From NCBI GenBank assembly GCA_964244885.1, contig CAXTKD010000016.1:9978-73977 (forward strand): a stretch of DNA of 64,000 nt. The letters are read 5' to 3'. The notes beneath the pieces are model-generated. The model had not been told where the DNA came from and ran no database searches. It saw only the letters and a program-made list of their open reading frames with translations. The stretch comes from CAXTKD01 sp964244885 (lineage in GTDB: Bacteria; Pseudomonadota; Alphaproteobacteria; Sphingomonadales; Sphingomonadaceae). Of the stretch, positions 1 to 9,715 are shown piece by piece. The first letter of the stretch is position 1; every line of letters starts with the position of its first letter. Made by a program: the position numbers and the translations under genes.

Positions 1-189
1 GGCGAGAACGCCGTCCTCAGGAACCGAGAAGTGATGGGCGCGACCAATCCGGCGAACGCCGACGCCGGCACGATCCGCAAGGAGCTGGCGGAGAGCATCG
101 AGGCCAACACCGTGCACGGCTCGGACAGCGCCGAGAACGCCGCGACCGAGATCGCGTTCTTCTTCAAGCCGGAAGAGATCGTCGGTTAG
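1..189 (+). CDS. ndk: Nucleoside diphosphate kinase, C-terminal part (5' end outside window)
   Basis: The reading frame open from base 1 ends at TAG 187-189 and gives about 62 residues. They contain the Ndk signature: a GATNPANADAGTIR stretch, then NTVHGSDS, where the His of the family NxxHGSDS motif is the residue that is transiently phosphorylated, and an EIAFFF stretch near the end. Ndk passes the gamma-phosphate of ATP to other nucleoside diphosphates in the cytosol. The active-site His is inside the visible part, so the family call is firm. The N-terminal half and the start lie upstream of the window. Confidence 0.95.
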   Translation, partial: GENAVLRNREVMGATNPANADAGTIRKELAESIEANTVHGSDSAENAATEIAFFFKPEEIVG

Positions 190-212
190 GCTGACCTTCG
201 CCCTAACCAAAG

Positions 213-325
213 CCTCCGTTCGTCCTGAGCCCTTCGACTTCGCTCAGGAGAGCCTTGTCGAAGGACGTGGTCGCTCCGACGTCGGAGCATGCCACGTGGT
301 TCGACAGGCTCACCACGAACGGAGG
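213..325. repeat. REP-like palindromic intergenic repeat
   Basis: The arms CCTCCGTTCGT (213-223) and ACGAACGGAGG (315-325) are exact inverse complements and bound about 90 bases rich in further self-complementary runs, including TTCGACTTCGCTCAGGA. The core GTTCGTCCTGAGC...TCGAAGGAC also occurs at 49674-49752. It lies between ndk and the next gene, so a role as a transcript end or mRNA-stabilising hairpin is possible but not shown. Confidence 0.75.
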
Positions 326-396
326 TGGTGCGTAGAGGAGCCGCTTTCTCCGCGGCCCGAGTGACAGCGCCCGGCTTTGCGGGCACTAAGCCCCGC

Positions 397-1035
397 ATGT
401 TCGCAAGCGGCATCGTCGTCCTCGAATGGCTTGGGATCGCGGTGTTCGCGATTACCGGCGCGCTCGTCGCCTCGCGCAACCAGATGGACGCCATCGGCTT
501 CATCATCCTCGGCACCGTGACCGGCATCGGCGGCGGCACGCTGCGCGACCTGCTGCTCGACATCCATCCGATCCTGTGGATCGAGCATCCGCTCTATCTC
601 GGCGTGTGCGCGGCGGTGTCCATCGTCGTGTTCTTCACCGCGCATCTGCTGCAGTCGCGCTACCGGCTGCTGCTGTGGCTCGACGCGGTCGGCCTCGCGC
701 TGTTCGCGTCGGTCGGCGCGGAGCGGGCGCTGAGCGTCGGCGCCTCGCCGACGATCGCGGTGGTGATGGGGGTGATCAGTGCGGCGTTCGGCGGCATCAT
801 CCGCGACATCCTCGGCCATGAGCGGTCGATCATCTTCTCCAAGGAAATCTACCTGACGGCGGCGCTGGTCGCCGCCACCGCATATGTCGCGCTGGCGCGC
901 GCCGGGGTGCAGCGCGAGCTGGCGGTGGCGCTGGCGACGGGCGCGGGCTTCGTGCTGCGCGCCGGGGCGCTCCGGCGCGGCTGGTCGCTGCCGCGATACC
1001 GGCCGCACCCGCCGCGTACGCCGGGGCGGAGCTGA
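397..1035 (+). CDS. TRIC-type (UPF0126/YadS family) membrane channel protein
   Basis: 212 residues, almost entirely hydrophobic, in a two-repeat layout. Each repeat carries a glycine-rich motif followed by Arg-Asp: GGGTLRDLL near residue 50 and GGIIRDILG near residue 135. This internal duplication is typical of the prokaryotic trimeric intracellular cation channel family (YadS/YicG), inner-membrane proteins thought to conduct monovalent cations. The frame is open further upstream to 289, but that stretch covers the REP repeat, so the ATG at 397, directly before the first membrane segment, was chosen. The last 40 residues are Arg/Pro-rich. The physiological role is unknown. Confidence 0.85.
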   Translation: MFASGIVVLEWLGIAVFAITGALVASRNQMDAIGFIILGTVTGIGGGTLRDLLLDIHPILWIEHPLYLGVCAAVSIVVFFTAHLLQSRYRLLLWLDAVGLALFASVGAERALSVGASPTIAVVMGVISAAFGGIIRDILGHERSIIFSKEIYLTAALVAATAYVALARAGVQRELAVALATGAGFVLRAGALRRGWSLPRYRPHPPRTPGRS

Positions 1036-1041
1036 CGGGCG

Positions 1042-1476
1042 ATGACGCGCCATTTCGAATCCGACGCATCGATCGCGCGGATCGCCGACGGCCTGCTCGG
1101 CCGCACATTGCCCAAGCGCGAATGGACGCATGCCGCGCACTTCGCGACGACGCTGTGGCTGCTGCGGCATCGGCCCGACCTCGACCTGGCGCGCGATCTG
1201 CCGGACATCATCCGCGGCTACAATCTATCGGTCGGCGGAGTGAACAGCGACAGCGAGGGCTATCACGAGACGATCACCCAGGCTTCGCTCCGCGCCGCGC
1301 GATCGTTCCTGGAGGGGCGGGCCGACGTGCCGCTGCTTGGGGTCGTCGACGCACTCCTGGCTTCCCGATTGGCCGACAAGGCCTGGCTGCTCGATCATTG
1401 GTCGAAGGACAGGCTGTTCTCGGTCGCGGCGCGGCGCGGATGGGTGGAGCCCGATCTCCAGCCGTTGCCCTTCTAG
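1042..1476 (+). CDS. Conserved hypothetical protein with HxxH and YHET motifs
   Basis: 144 residues, starting 6 bases after the preceding stop and so probably in the same transcript. No signal peptide or membrane segment is visible. Notable residues are WTHAAHF at 28-34 (a HxxH pair) and a GYHETIT stretch near residue 75. These could bind a metal, but that is inference. Codon use matches the neighbours, so the gene is likely real and native. I do not recognise the family with confidence and assign no function. Confidence 0.7.
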   Translation: MTRHFESDASIARIADGLLGRTLPKREWTHAAHFATTLWLLRHRPDLDLARDLPDIIRGYNLSVGGVNSDSEGYHETITQASLRAARSFLEGRADVPLLGVVDALLASRLADKAWLLDHWSKDRLFSVAARRGWVEPDLQPLPF

Positions 1477-1529
1477 CCGCCGTTATCGGGGCTTTCGCAA
1501 GGATGACGGAGGAGCGGGTGGCGGTGCCC

Positions 1530-2115
1530 TCATGCCGTGGCGCGGTTGATCGCCGTGGCGAAGGCGGCGACCGCGACCGGATAGAGCCGATGCTCCTCGG
1601 CGAGGACGCGGGCCGCGAGCGTTTCCGCCGTGTCGCCGGGGAGGATCGGCACCTCCGCCTGCGCGAGGACGGGGCCGGCGTCGAGCTCGGGGGTCACGAT
1701 ATGGACGGTGCAGCCCGCCACGGCGTCACCCGCCGCGAGCGCGCGGGCATGGGTGTCGAGGCCCTTGTGGGCGGGCAGCAGCGACGGGTGGATGTTGAGC
1801 ACGCGGTTGCGCCACGCCTTGAGGAAGCCGGGCGTCAGCATCCGCATGTATCCCGCGAGGCATATGAGCCGGACGCCGCGCGCCTTGAGCTCGCGGTCGA
1901 TCGCCGAGTCGAACAGCGCGGCGTCGTTGTAGGCGGAATAGGCGAGGGCGATCGTCGGGATGCCCGCGGCCTGCGCGGTGGCGAGGCCGGGGGCGGTCGA
2001 GCGGTTCGAGATGACGATGGCGATGCGGGCGGGAAAGTCGGGCGCCTTTGCCGCCTCGATCAGCGCGGCCATGTTGCTGCCGCGCCCGGAGATCAGGATC
2101 CCGACGCGCAGCTTC

Positions 2116-2126
<11 letters not shown>
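1530..2126 (-). CDS. purN: Phosphoribosylglycinamide formyltransferase
   Basis: 198 residues, the usual length for PurN. It transfers the formyl group of 10-formyltetrahydrofolate to glycinamide ribonucleotide, the third step of de novo IMP synthesis. The N-terminal GILISGRGSNM loop binds the substrate phosphate. The run NIHPSLLPAHKGLDTH holds the catalytic Asn and His, and the later THIV/ELDAGP region holds the third conserved acidic residue. Its ATG overlaps the last 11 bases of purM, so the two are co-transcribed and probably translationally coupled. Confidence 0.97.
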
Positions 2127-3195
<1,069 letters not shown>

Positions 3196-3255
3196 GGCCT
3201 CGGCCTCTACCCATAAGCGGCTTGGATTTCGACCCCCGTTCCGTAAAAGGGCGGC

Positions 3256-4629
3256 GTGATTTCCGAGCGCACCCTCAAGCTGCTGATCGGCCTCGCCGCG
3301 CTCCTGGCGCTCGGCAGCTCGGCAGCGCGCGCCCAGGATTCGGCGCAGGCCTTCACCGTCACCGGAATCGACGTCAATTTCGTGGGCAAGACCAGCATGG
3401 ACGCGCGTTATGCGGCCTATCGTTACGCGCAGCGGCAAGCGTGGAAGCAGCTCTATGCGCGGCTGGCGGGCGGGTCGCCCGCCGCGGCGCCGGGAATGAA
3501 CGACGCGGCGCTGGACGGCATGGTCGACGGCATCGCGATCGAGGCCGAGCGCTTCTCCGACAAGCGCTACATCGCGCGGCTGGGCGTGGTGTTCGACCGG
3601 ACGCGGGCGTCGAAATATCTCGGCCACGGGATGACGGTGGTGACATCGCCGCCGATGCTGCTGCTGCCGGTGCTCGACGACGGCGGCTCGCGCACGGTGT
3701 ACGAGGGGCGCTCGCCGTGGCTGAAGGCGTGGGCGCGCTACCAGCCCGGCGAGACGCCGATGCAATATGTGCGCGCCGACGGCACCAGCGGCGACACCGT
3801 TCTGTTGAATGCCTACCAGACCCGGCGCGCCGACCGGAAGCAGTGGGCGTCGATCCTCAACCGCTACGGCGCCTCGGACGTGCTGATCGCCGAGGCGAAG
3901 CTCTATCGCAGCTACCCCGGCGGGGCGGTGGTCGGGCTGTTCACCGCCAGACACGGCCCGGACGGCACCGTGCTGGCGCGGGTGCGGCTCAGGACGGGCA
4001 GCGCTGCGGGGCTCGACGGGCTGCTCGACGCGGGCGTTCGGGCGATCGATGCGGCCTATGGCAATGCCTTGCGTGCCGGGGCGCTTCGCAGCGACCCGGT
4101 GCTGATGGAGGCGCTGGCCCCTGACGAGGAGGTTGCGCCGACGCTTGCGCCGGTCAATGTCGGCGGAGTCGAGGCGAATGTCGCGACGCCGGACGGCGCG
4201 ACCTGGAGCGCGATCGAGCGCGAGCTGCGCGCGACGCCCGGCGTGATCGGCGTCTCGCTGTCCAGCCTGTCGATCGGCGGGACGTCGAAGGTGCGGATCC
4301 GGACGTCCGAGGGTTACGACTGGCTCGCCTATAATCTCGACCAGCGAGGCCTGCGGATCGAGCCCGGACCTTATGGTACGCGGCTGCGGCGCAAGGTCGC
4401 GACCGACGTGCCGGTGGCGCGGCCGGTCACGCCCGAGGAGATGGAAGCGGCGGCCGAGGCCGCGACAGGCGCAGCGCCGAAGCCCGCGACGCCTCCCGCG
4501 GCAGGCGCAGCCAGGCCGGTCGCTCCGTCCGCGGCCGGTCCGCCGAAGACGCCAGCCGCCAAGGCGGCGGCGGCGCCGGCAAAGCCGCCCAAGGGACCGG
4601 CCAATCTGCTTCCGGTGCCGAAGGAATGA
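3256..4629 (+). CDS. DUF2066 domain-containing exported protein
   Basis: 457 residues from a GTG start. Residues 1-26 look like a Sec signal peptide (hydrophobic LLIGLAALLALGSSAARA, then QDS). The body resembles DUF2066 proteins, and the last 70 residues are an Ala/Pro/Lys-rich low-complexity tail. Function is unknown. A DUF2066 gene lies between purM and hda in gammaproteobacteria such as Pseudomonas, and the same neighbours occur here, which supports the assignment. The next gene starts inside its stop codon (ATGA at 4626-4629), so both are probably translated in a coupled way. Confidence 0.85.
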   Translation: MISERTLKLLIGLAALLALGSSAARAQDSAQAFTVTGIDVNFVGKTSMDARYAAYRYAQRQAWKQLYARLAGGSPAAAPGMNDAALDGMVDGIAIEAERFSDKRYIARLGVVFDRTRASKYLGHGMTVVTSPPMLLLPVLDDGGSRTVYEGRSPWLKAWARYQPGETPMQYVRADGTSGDTVLLNAYQTRRADRKQWASILNRYGASDVLIAEAKLYRSYPGGAVVGLFTARHGPDGTVLARVRLRTGSAAGLDGLLDAGVRAIDAAYGNALRAGALRSDPVLMEALAPDEEVAPTLAPVNVGGVEANVATPDGATWSAIERELRATPGVIGVSLSSLSIGGTSKVRIRTSEGYDWLAYNLDQRGLRIEPGPYGTRLRRKVATDVPVARPVTPEEMEAAAEAATGAAPKPATPPAAGAARPVAPSAAGPPKTPAAKAAAAPAKPPKGPANLLPVPKE

Positions 4630-5237
4630 GCCAGTTTCCGCTGCCGCTCGACTACAGGGCGGCGGACGGGGAGGCCGACTTCTTCGTCTCCGACGCCAAT
4701 TCCGCCGCCGTCCGCCATCTCGACCGCTGGGAGGGCTGGCCACTGCCGGTGACGTTGCTCACCGGCCCGGCGCGGGCGGGCAAGAGCCATCTCGCGCGCA
4801 TCTTCGCGCGGCAGGCGGGGGCGACGATCCTCGACGATCTCGACAGCGCGCCGCGAGACGAGGAGGCGCTGTTCCACGCCTGGAACTCGGCGACGGCCGC
4901 GCGTCCGCTGCTGCTTGTCGCCCGAGCCGCGCCGCGCGAATGGGGCATCGGGCTTCCCGATCTCGCCTCGCGCCTCGGCGCGACGCCGCTGGTGTCGATC
5001 GGCGCGCCCGACGATGCGCTGCTCGCGGCGGTGACGGCGAAGATGTTCCGCGACCGCGGGCTGAAGGTGTCGCCCGAGGTGCTGGCCTACGTGCTGGCGC
5101 GGATCGAGCGGAGCTTCGCCGGGGCGGCGGAGGCGGTCGAGCTGCTCGACGCCGCGGCGCTGGCGGCGGGCCGCGCGGTGACGGTGCCGCTCGCCGGCGA
5201 GGTGCTGCGCGGGCAGGGCGATTGGCTGGGGTCGTAA
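4626..5237 (+). CDS. hdaA: Hda/HdaA-like DnaA regulatory ATPase homologue
   Basis: 203 residues, resembling the AAA+ core of DnaA without its DNA-binding domain. The N-terminal MSQFPLPLDY looks like the clamp-binding peptide of Hda, the Walker A-like loop is GPARAGKSHLA (about residues 45-55), and LASRLGA and the lid helices follow. Family role: together with the DNA-loaded sliding clamp it stimulates ATP hydrolysis by DnaA and prevents over-initiation. The normal Walker B acidic pair is reduced to a LDDLD run. It overlaps the DUF2066 gene by four bases. The name follows alphaproteobacterial usage. Confidence 0.85.
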   Translation: MSQFPLPLDYRAADGEADFFVSDANSAAVRHLDRWEGWPLPVTLLTGPARAGKSHLARIFARQAGATILDDLDSAPRDEEALFHAWNSATAARPLLLVARAAPREWGIGLPDLASRLGATPLVSIGAPDDALLAAVTAKMFRDRGLKVSPEVLAYVLARIERSFAGAAEAVELLDAAALAAGRAVTVPLAGEVLRGQGDWLGS

Positions 5238-5374
5238 CTCCCTCGCCCGCTTGCGGGAGAGGGCGACTCGCGGCAGCGAGCGGGGTGAGGGAAACCGCTG
5301 AGTCCGGCGCTGCTCGCGCTGGCGCGCCACGCCCCTCACCCCAACCCTCTCCCGCAGGCGGGAGAGGGAGTTAC
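5234..5374. repeat. Intergenic palindromic repeat, family A, copy 1
   Basis: Bounded by exact inverse arms GTAACTCCCTC and GAGGGAGTTAC. Each half has its own small hairpin (CCCGCTTGCGGGAG and CCCGCAGGCGGGAG), and the middle reads GGGGTGAGGG...CCCCTCACCCC. A second copy at 53502-53640 is in the opposite orientation with only scattered mismatches, and a half copy lies inside a coding region at 46496-46556. It fills the gap between hdaA and ppk. Confidence 0.85.
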
Positions 5375-5415
5375 GCTTCATGGAAGTGTAACTCGAATTC
5401 CCCTATAGCGTTCGG

Positions 5416-7542
5416 ATGACTCCCGCCGCCCTCGCCGCCGAAACGCCCGTCATCACCGATCGCTTCTTCAACCGCGAGCTGTCGTGGCTGGCGTTCAACA
5501 CGCGGGTGCTGGAGGAGGCGGCGAACGTCCGCCATCCGTTGCTGGAGCGGCTGCGCTTTCTGTCGATCTCGGGCAACAACCTCGACGAGTTCTACATGGT
5601 CCGCGTCGCCGGGCTGCGCGGGCAGGTGGACGAGAATGTCGAGACGCTGTCGGTCGACGGCCTGTCGCCGGCGCAGCAGCTTGTCGCGGTCGCCGGGCGC
5701 GCCGACGCGCTGATCGCCGGGCAGCAGATCGTCTGGGGCGAGCTTCGCCGCGCGCTCGGGGAGAACGCGTTTTGCGTCATCGGCTCGTCGGAAGTGCGGC
5801 CGGACGAGCGCGAGTGGCTCGAGAAGCACTTCCTCGAGCAGATCTTCCCCGTCCTGACGCCGCAGGCGATCGACCCGGCCCACCCGTTCCCGTTCATCCC
5901 GAACAAGGGCTTCACCATCGTCATGGAGCTCCGCCGCGAGGCGGACGGCGAGGCGCTGCGCGCGCTGCTCATGCTCCCCAACATGCTGCCGCGCTTCATC
6001 CGGCTGCCGGGCGACAGCGCGCGCTTCATCGCGCTCGAAAACGTCATCCGGCTGTTCTTCGGCCAGCTCTTCCCCGGCTATGAGCTGGTCGGCGACGGCG
6101 CGTTCCGCGTCATCCGCGACAGCGACATCGAGGTCGAGGAGGAGGCCGAGGACCTCGTCCGCTTCTTCCAGAGCGCGATCAAGCGGCGGCGGCGCGGCCA
6201 GGTGATCCGGCTGGAGATCGAGGCGTCGATGTCGCCCGGCCTTCAGACCATGGTCAAGACCGCGCTCAACATGGACGACCGCGACATCAGCGCGGTGACC
6301 GGCGTGATCGGTATCGCCGACCTCGCGAGCCTCGTCGATGAGGACCGGCCCGACCTGAAGTTCGAGCCCTACACGCCGCGCTTCCCCGAGCGCATTCGCG
6401 AGCATGGCGGCGACTGCTTCGCGGCGATCCGAAACAAGGATCTGGTCGTCCACCATCCTTACGAGAGCTTCGACGTCGTTCTCGCCTTCCTGAAGCAGGC
6501 CGTGGCGGACCCCGACGTCGTCGCGATCAAGCAGACGCTCTATCGCGCCGGCAAGAACTCGCCGATCGTCCGCGCGCTGATCGACGCGGCCGAGGCCGGC
6601 AAGTCGGTGACCGCGATCGTCGAGCTGAAGGCACGCTTCGACGAGGAGCAGAATTTGTTCTGGGCGGCGGCGCTGGAGCGCGCCGGGGTGCAGGTCGTCT
6701 ACGGCTTCATCGACTGGAAGACCCACGCCAAGCTGTCGATGGTGGTGCGGCGCGAGAACGGCAGCTTGCGCTCCTACATCCACTTCGGGACCGGCAATTA
6801 TCACCCGGCGACCGCGCGCATCTATACCGACCTGTCGCTGTTCACCGACGACCCGCAGCTCGCGCGCGACGCCACTCAGGTGTTCAACTACATCACCAGC
6901 TACGTCCCGCCGCAGCGGCTGGAGAAGCTGGCGATGGCGCCGATCAACCTGCGCGAGCGGCTGACCGGCCTGATCGACGCCGAGATCGAGTCGGCGCGCG
7001 CCGGCAAGCCCGCCAGCATCTGGGCGAAGACCAATTCGGTGGTCGACCCGGACCTGATCGACAAGCTCTACGAGGCGAGCCAGGCCGGGGTGCAGGTCGA
7101 CCTGATCGTCCGCGGCGTCTGCTGCCTGCGGCCGGGCGTGCCGGGCCTCAGCGACAATATCCGCGTGCGCTCGATCATCGGCCGCTTCCTCGAGCACAGC
7201 CGGATCATGGCGTTCGGCAACGGCCACCCGCTGCCGTCGCGCAAAGCCAAGCTGTTCATCTCCTCCGCCGACTGGATGCCGCGCAACCTCAACCGCCGCG
7301 TCGAGCTGCTGGTGCCGATCGAGAACCCCACGGTCCACGCGCAGATCCTCGACCAGGTGATGCTGGCGAATTTGAAGGACACCGAGCAGACCTGGATGCT
7401 CCAGCCCGATGGCAGCTACGTGCGGCTCGAGGGCGAGACGCCGGCGTTCAACCTGCACAATTACTTCATGACCAACCCGTCACTCTCGGGCCGCGGCGCG
7501 GCGCTCAAGGACCGTGGGGCGCCGAAGCTGGTTCTGGGCTGA
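5416..7542 (+). CDS. ppk: Polyphosphate kinase 1
   Basis: 708 residues, full length for PPK1. It reversibly polymerises the gamma-phosphate of ATP into inorganic polyphosphate. Visible are the N-terminal RFFNRELSWLAFN segment, the SISGNNLDEFYMVR region, and in the catalytic C-terminal domains the conserved His of HFGTGNYHP (about residue 456) that is expected to carry the phosphate, followed by TARIYTDLSLFT. A DWMPRNLNRRVELLVP run near the end completes the family pattern. ppx follows 211 bases downstream, the usual ppk-ppx pairing, though here a repeat element separates them. Confidence 0.97.
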   Translation: MTPAALAAETPVITDRFFNRELSWLAFNTRVLEEAANVRHPLLERLRFLSISGNNLDEFYMVRVAGLRGQVDENVETLSVDGLSPAQQLVAVAGRADALIAGQQIVWGELRRALGENAFCVIGSSEVRPDEREWLEKHFLEQIFPVLTPQAIDPAHPFPFIPNKGFTIVMELRREADGEALRALLMLPNMLPRFIRLPGDSARFIALENVIRLFFGQLFPGYELVGDGAFRVIRDSDIEVEEEAEDLVRFFQSAIKRRRRGQVIRLEIEASMSPGLQTMVKTALNMDDRDISAVTGVIGIADLASLVDEDRPDLKFEPYTPRFPERIREHGGDCFAAIRNKDLVVHHPYESFDVVLAFLKQAVADPDVVAIKQTLYRAGKNSPIVRALIDAAEAGKSVTAIVELKARFDEEQNLFWAAALERAGVQVVYGFIDWKTHAKLSMVVRRENGSLRSYIHFGTGNYHPATARIYTDLSLFTDDPQLARDATQVFNYITSYVPPQRLEKLAMAPINLRERLTGLIDAEIESARAGKPASIWAKTNSVVDPDLIDKLYEASQAGVQVDLIVRGVCCLRPGVPGLSDNIRVRSIIGRFLEHSRIMAFGNGHPLPSRKAKLFISSADWMPRNLNRRVELLVPIENPTVHAQILDQVMLANLKDTEQTWMLQPDGSYVRLEGETPAFNLHNYFMTNPSLSGRGAALKDRGAPKLVLG

Positions 7543-7562
7543 ACTCGTAATCACCGCCTCAA

Positions 7563-7674
7563 AATCCCCTCCCCAGCGGGGAGGGGTAGGGGTGGGGAGA
7601 GCCTCTCCGCAGACTCTGAATTCATGGCCTTTGGCCGAACCCCACCCCTACCCCTCCCCTGAGGGGAGGGGATT
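7563..7674. repeat. MITE-like element: 35-bp inverted arms without an internal gene
   Basis: The left arm 7563-7597 and the right arm 7640-7674 are near-perfect inverse complements with the pattern AATCCCCTCCCC-nn-[CG]GGGGAGGGG-TAGGGGTGGG. About 42 bases lie between them and hold no gene. The arms match those flanking the DUF559 gene at 31704-31738 and 32081-32115, so this looks like an empty version of that cassette. It separates ppk from ppx. Confidence 0.8.
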
Positions 7675-7753
7675 TCGATCGGGGCGGATGGCGGGGCTGG
7701 CGCCTCGCTCCACCCCACGCTAAGGCCACCCCACACCACCTCAGGAGCCCCGC

Positions 7754-9220
7754 TTGGCCGCGACCGAGACGCTGACCGCGATCGTCGACATCGGCTCCAA
7801 CTCGATCCGTCTCGTCGTCTATCGCGGCGCGGGGCGCGCGCCGGCGCTGCTGTTCAACGAGAAGGTGATGGCGGGCCTCGGCCGGGGAGTCGCCGCGGCC
7901 GGCCGCATCGACGAGGAGGGCATGCGCGTCGCGGAGGCCGCGCTGGCGCGCTTCGCGGTGCTGATCGCCGACATGAAGGTGTCGCGGGTCCGCACGGTCG
8001 CGACGGCGGCGGTACGCGAGGCGGCGAACGGCGACGAGTTCGTGCGGCGGATGAAGGCGGCGTGCGGCCTCCGCATCGAGGTGATCAGCGGCGAGGCCGA
8101 GGCGCGCTTCGCGGCGCTCGGCGTGATCGCCGGCATTCCCGACGCCGACGGCGTGGTCGGCGACCTCGGCGGCGGCAGTTTGGAGCTGGTGCGCGTCCGG
8201 AACGGCGAGCCGGGGCGGCGGGTGTCGCTGCCGATCGGCTCGCTGAAGCTCGACGCGGCGCGCAAGCGCAGCGTGCGCTCGGTGGCGGGCTTCATCAACC
8301 GCGCGCTCGGCGATCTCGACTGGGGCGACGAGGTGCGCGCGCGGCCGTTCTACATGGTCGGCGGCTCGTGGCGCGCGCTGGCGCAGCTCCACATGTGGCT
8401 GACCGATTATTCGCTGCCCGTCGTCCACCAGTACGAGATGGACACCGACGTCTCGGGCCGGCTGGTGCGGACGCTGGCGCGGCTCCAGCCCAAGACGCTG
8501 AAGGCGGTGCCCAACCTGTCGTCGTCGCGCGTGCCGTCGCTGCCGGGCGCCGCGCTGCTGCTGCGCTCGGTGACCCGCAAGCTCGGGTCGAGCGTGCTGG
8601 TGTCGTCGGCCTACGGGGTGCGCGAGGGGCTGCTGCTCGATTCGCTCGGCCGGGCGGAGCGGGCGCGCGATCCGCTGCTCGCGGCGGCGGCGGACGAGGG
8701 CGAGCGGCAGGGCCGCTTCCCGGCGCACGGCGCGGCGCTGATGAACTGGATGGCGGCGCCGTTCGAGGGCGACCCAGACGACCGAATCCGCTGCGCCGCC
8801 TGCCTGCTGTCCGACGTGGCGTGGCGCGCCCACCCCGATTTCCGCGCCGAGCGCGGCGTCGAGATCGCGCTCCACGGCGCCTGGGTGGCGATCGAGGCGC
8901 GCGAGCGCGCGATGCTCGCGGCGGCGCTGTTCGCCTGCTTCGGCGGCGGCAACAACGACGTGATCCTGGACTATCTGCACGTCCTCGCCGATCCGGAATC
9001 GTTGGCGCGCGCAAAGGCTTGGGGGCTGGCGCTAAGATTGGGCCAGAGGCTGACCGGAGGGACGGTCGCGGCGCTGTCGGGGGGGCTGCACCGGGAGGGC
9101 GGCGCGCTGGTGTTGAGGCTCAGCGGACGGCATCAGGTGCTTTACGGGGACACCGTGGCGCGCCGCCACGCCACGCTGGCGAACGCGCTCAAGCTGACGC
9201 CCAGGCTTGAAATCATCTAG
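7754..9220 (+). CDS. ppx: Exopolyphosphatase, Ppx/GppA family
   Basis: 488 residues from a TTG start; AGGAG at 7743-7747 sits 6 bases before it and decides the start. The N-terminal AIVDIGSNSIRLVVY is the phosphate-1 loop of the ASKHA fold, and GDLGGGSLEL near residue 138 is the second nucleotide/phosphate loop. The C-terminal half is an HD-type helical domain, as in long Ppx proteins. Role: stepwise release of phosphate from polyphosphate ends, or hydrolysis of pppGpp. It lies downstream of ppk in the same direction, so it is likely to act on the polymer made by that enzyme. Confidence 0.93.
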   Translation: MAATETLTAIVDIGSNSIRLVVYRGAGRAPALLFNEKVMAGLGRGVAAAGRIDEEGMRVAEAALARFAVLIADMKVSRVRTVATAAVREAANGDEFVRRMKAACGLRIEVISGEAEARFAALGVIAGIPDADGVVGDLGGGSLELVRVRNGEPGRRVSLPIGSLKLDAARKRSVRSVAGFINRALGDLDWGDEVRARPFYMVGGSWRALAQLHMWLTDYSLPVVHQYEMDTDVSGRLVRTLARLQPKTLKAVPNLSSSRVPSLPGAALLLRSVTRKLGSSVLVSSAYGVREGLLLDSLGRAERARDPLLAAAADEGERQGRFPAHGAALMNWMAAPFEGDPDDRIRCAACLLSDVAWRAHPDFRAERGVEIALHGAWVAIEARERAMLAAALFACFGGGNNDVILDYLHVLADPESLARAKAWGLALRLGQRLTGGTVAALSGGLHREGGALVLRLSGRHQVLYGDTVARRHATLANALKLTPRLEII

Positions 9221-9249
9221 GCGGCAGCGGTTTTTATCTTGACAAGTAG

Positions 9250-9264
9250 GAACCCATATGGTTC
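9250..9264. promoter_or_regulatory. Palindrome upstream of the small HTH gene, possible operator
   Basis: GAACC-N5-GGTTC, a 15-base dyad with perfect 5-bp arms, ends 10 bases before the chosen ATG at 9275. A TTGACA hexamer lies at 9239-9244 but has no good -10 at the right distance. A dyad this close to the start of an HTH gene could be an autoregulatory site. This is inference. Confidence 0.4.
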
Positions 9265-9274
9265 ACCTTTGTCT

Positions 9275-9685
9275 ATGACGGATCCTGTCAAACCTGTTCG
9301 CCGCGATGGCTGGACCGCCGCGCGCCGCGCCGGCTTCATCGATGCGCTCGCGAAGACCGGCAACGTCCGCGCCGCCGCGGCCGCCGTCGGCATGTCGCAC
9401 GTCAGCGCCTACAAGCTTCGCAACCGCTCCGGAGAAGAGCGCTTTCGCACGGCGTGGGACATCGCCACCGGCGCGCGCATCGAGCGCTTCACCGATCTCG
9501 CGATGGAGCGGATCAGCGAAGGGACCGCGCGCCCGCTCGTCCACAACGGCCGGATCATCGGCTACCGCGTCGACCATGACGACAAGCTGCTGATGTCGAT
9601 GCTGCGCCGCCCGGCCCGCGTCAACCGCGCCCGCCTCGCCGACGAGTTCGGGCGCGCCCTCGAGAAGTTAACGGCGCGAACGTGA
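9275..9685 (+). CDS. Small helix-turn-helix domain protein
   Basis: 136 residues. The segment DGWTAARRAGFIDALAKTGN and the following AAAAVGMSHVSAYKLRNRSG (about residues 27-46) form a convincing helix-turn-helix, similar to those of homeodomain-like or terminase small-subunit-like proteins. The rest is basic and helical. It is probably a DNA-binding regulator of unknown target. The frame is open to 9239, but the ATG at 9275 follows the palindrome at 9250-9264 and leaves that site free. No SD is obvious. It is convergent with rnd. Confidence 0.7.
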   Translation: MTDPVKPVRRDGWTAARRAGFIDALAKTGNVRAAAAAVGMSHVSAYKLRNRSGEERFRTAWDIATGARIERFTDLAMERISEGTARPLVHNGRIIGYRVDHDDKLLMSMLRRPARVNRARLADEFGRALEKLTART

Positions 9686-9715
9686 AAAGCGCGGTTTCCG
9701 GTAACTCCGGTAACT

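Noticed and set aside
5371..7458. A 695-codon minus-strand frame opposite ppk
   Set aside because: It is the GC-rich antisense shadow of ppk, without family motifs.
9239..9244. TTGACA as a -35 box for the small HTH gene
   Set aside because: No hexamer resembling TATAAT lies 16-18 bases downstream.
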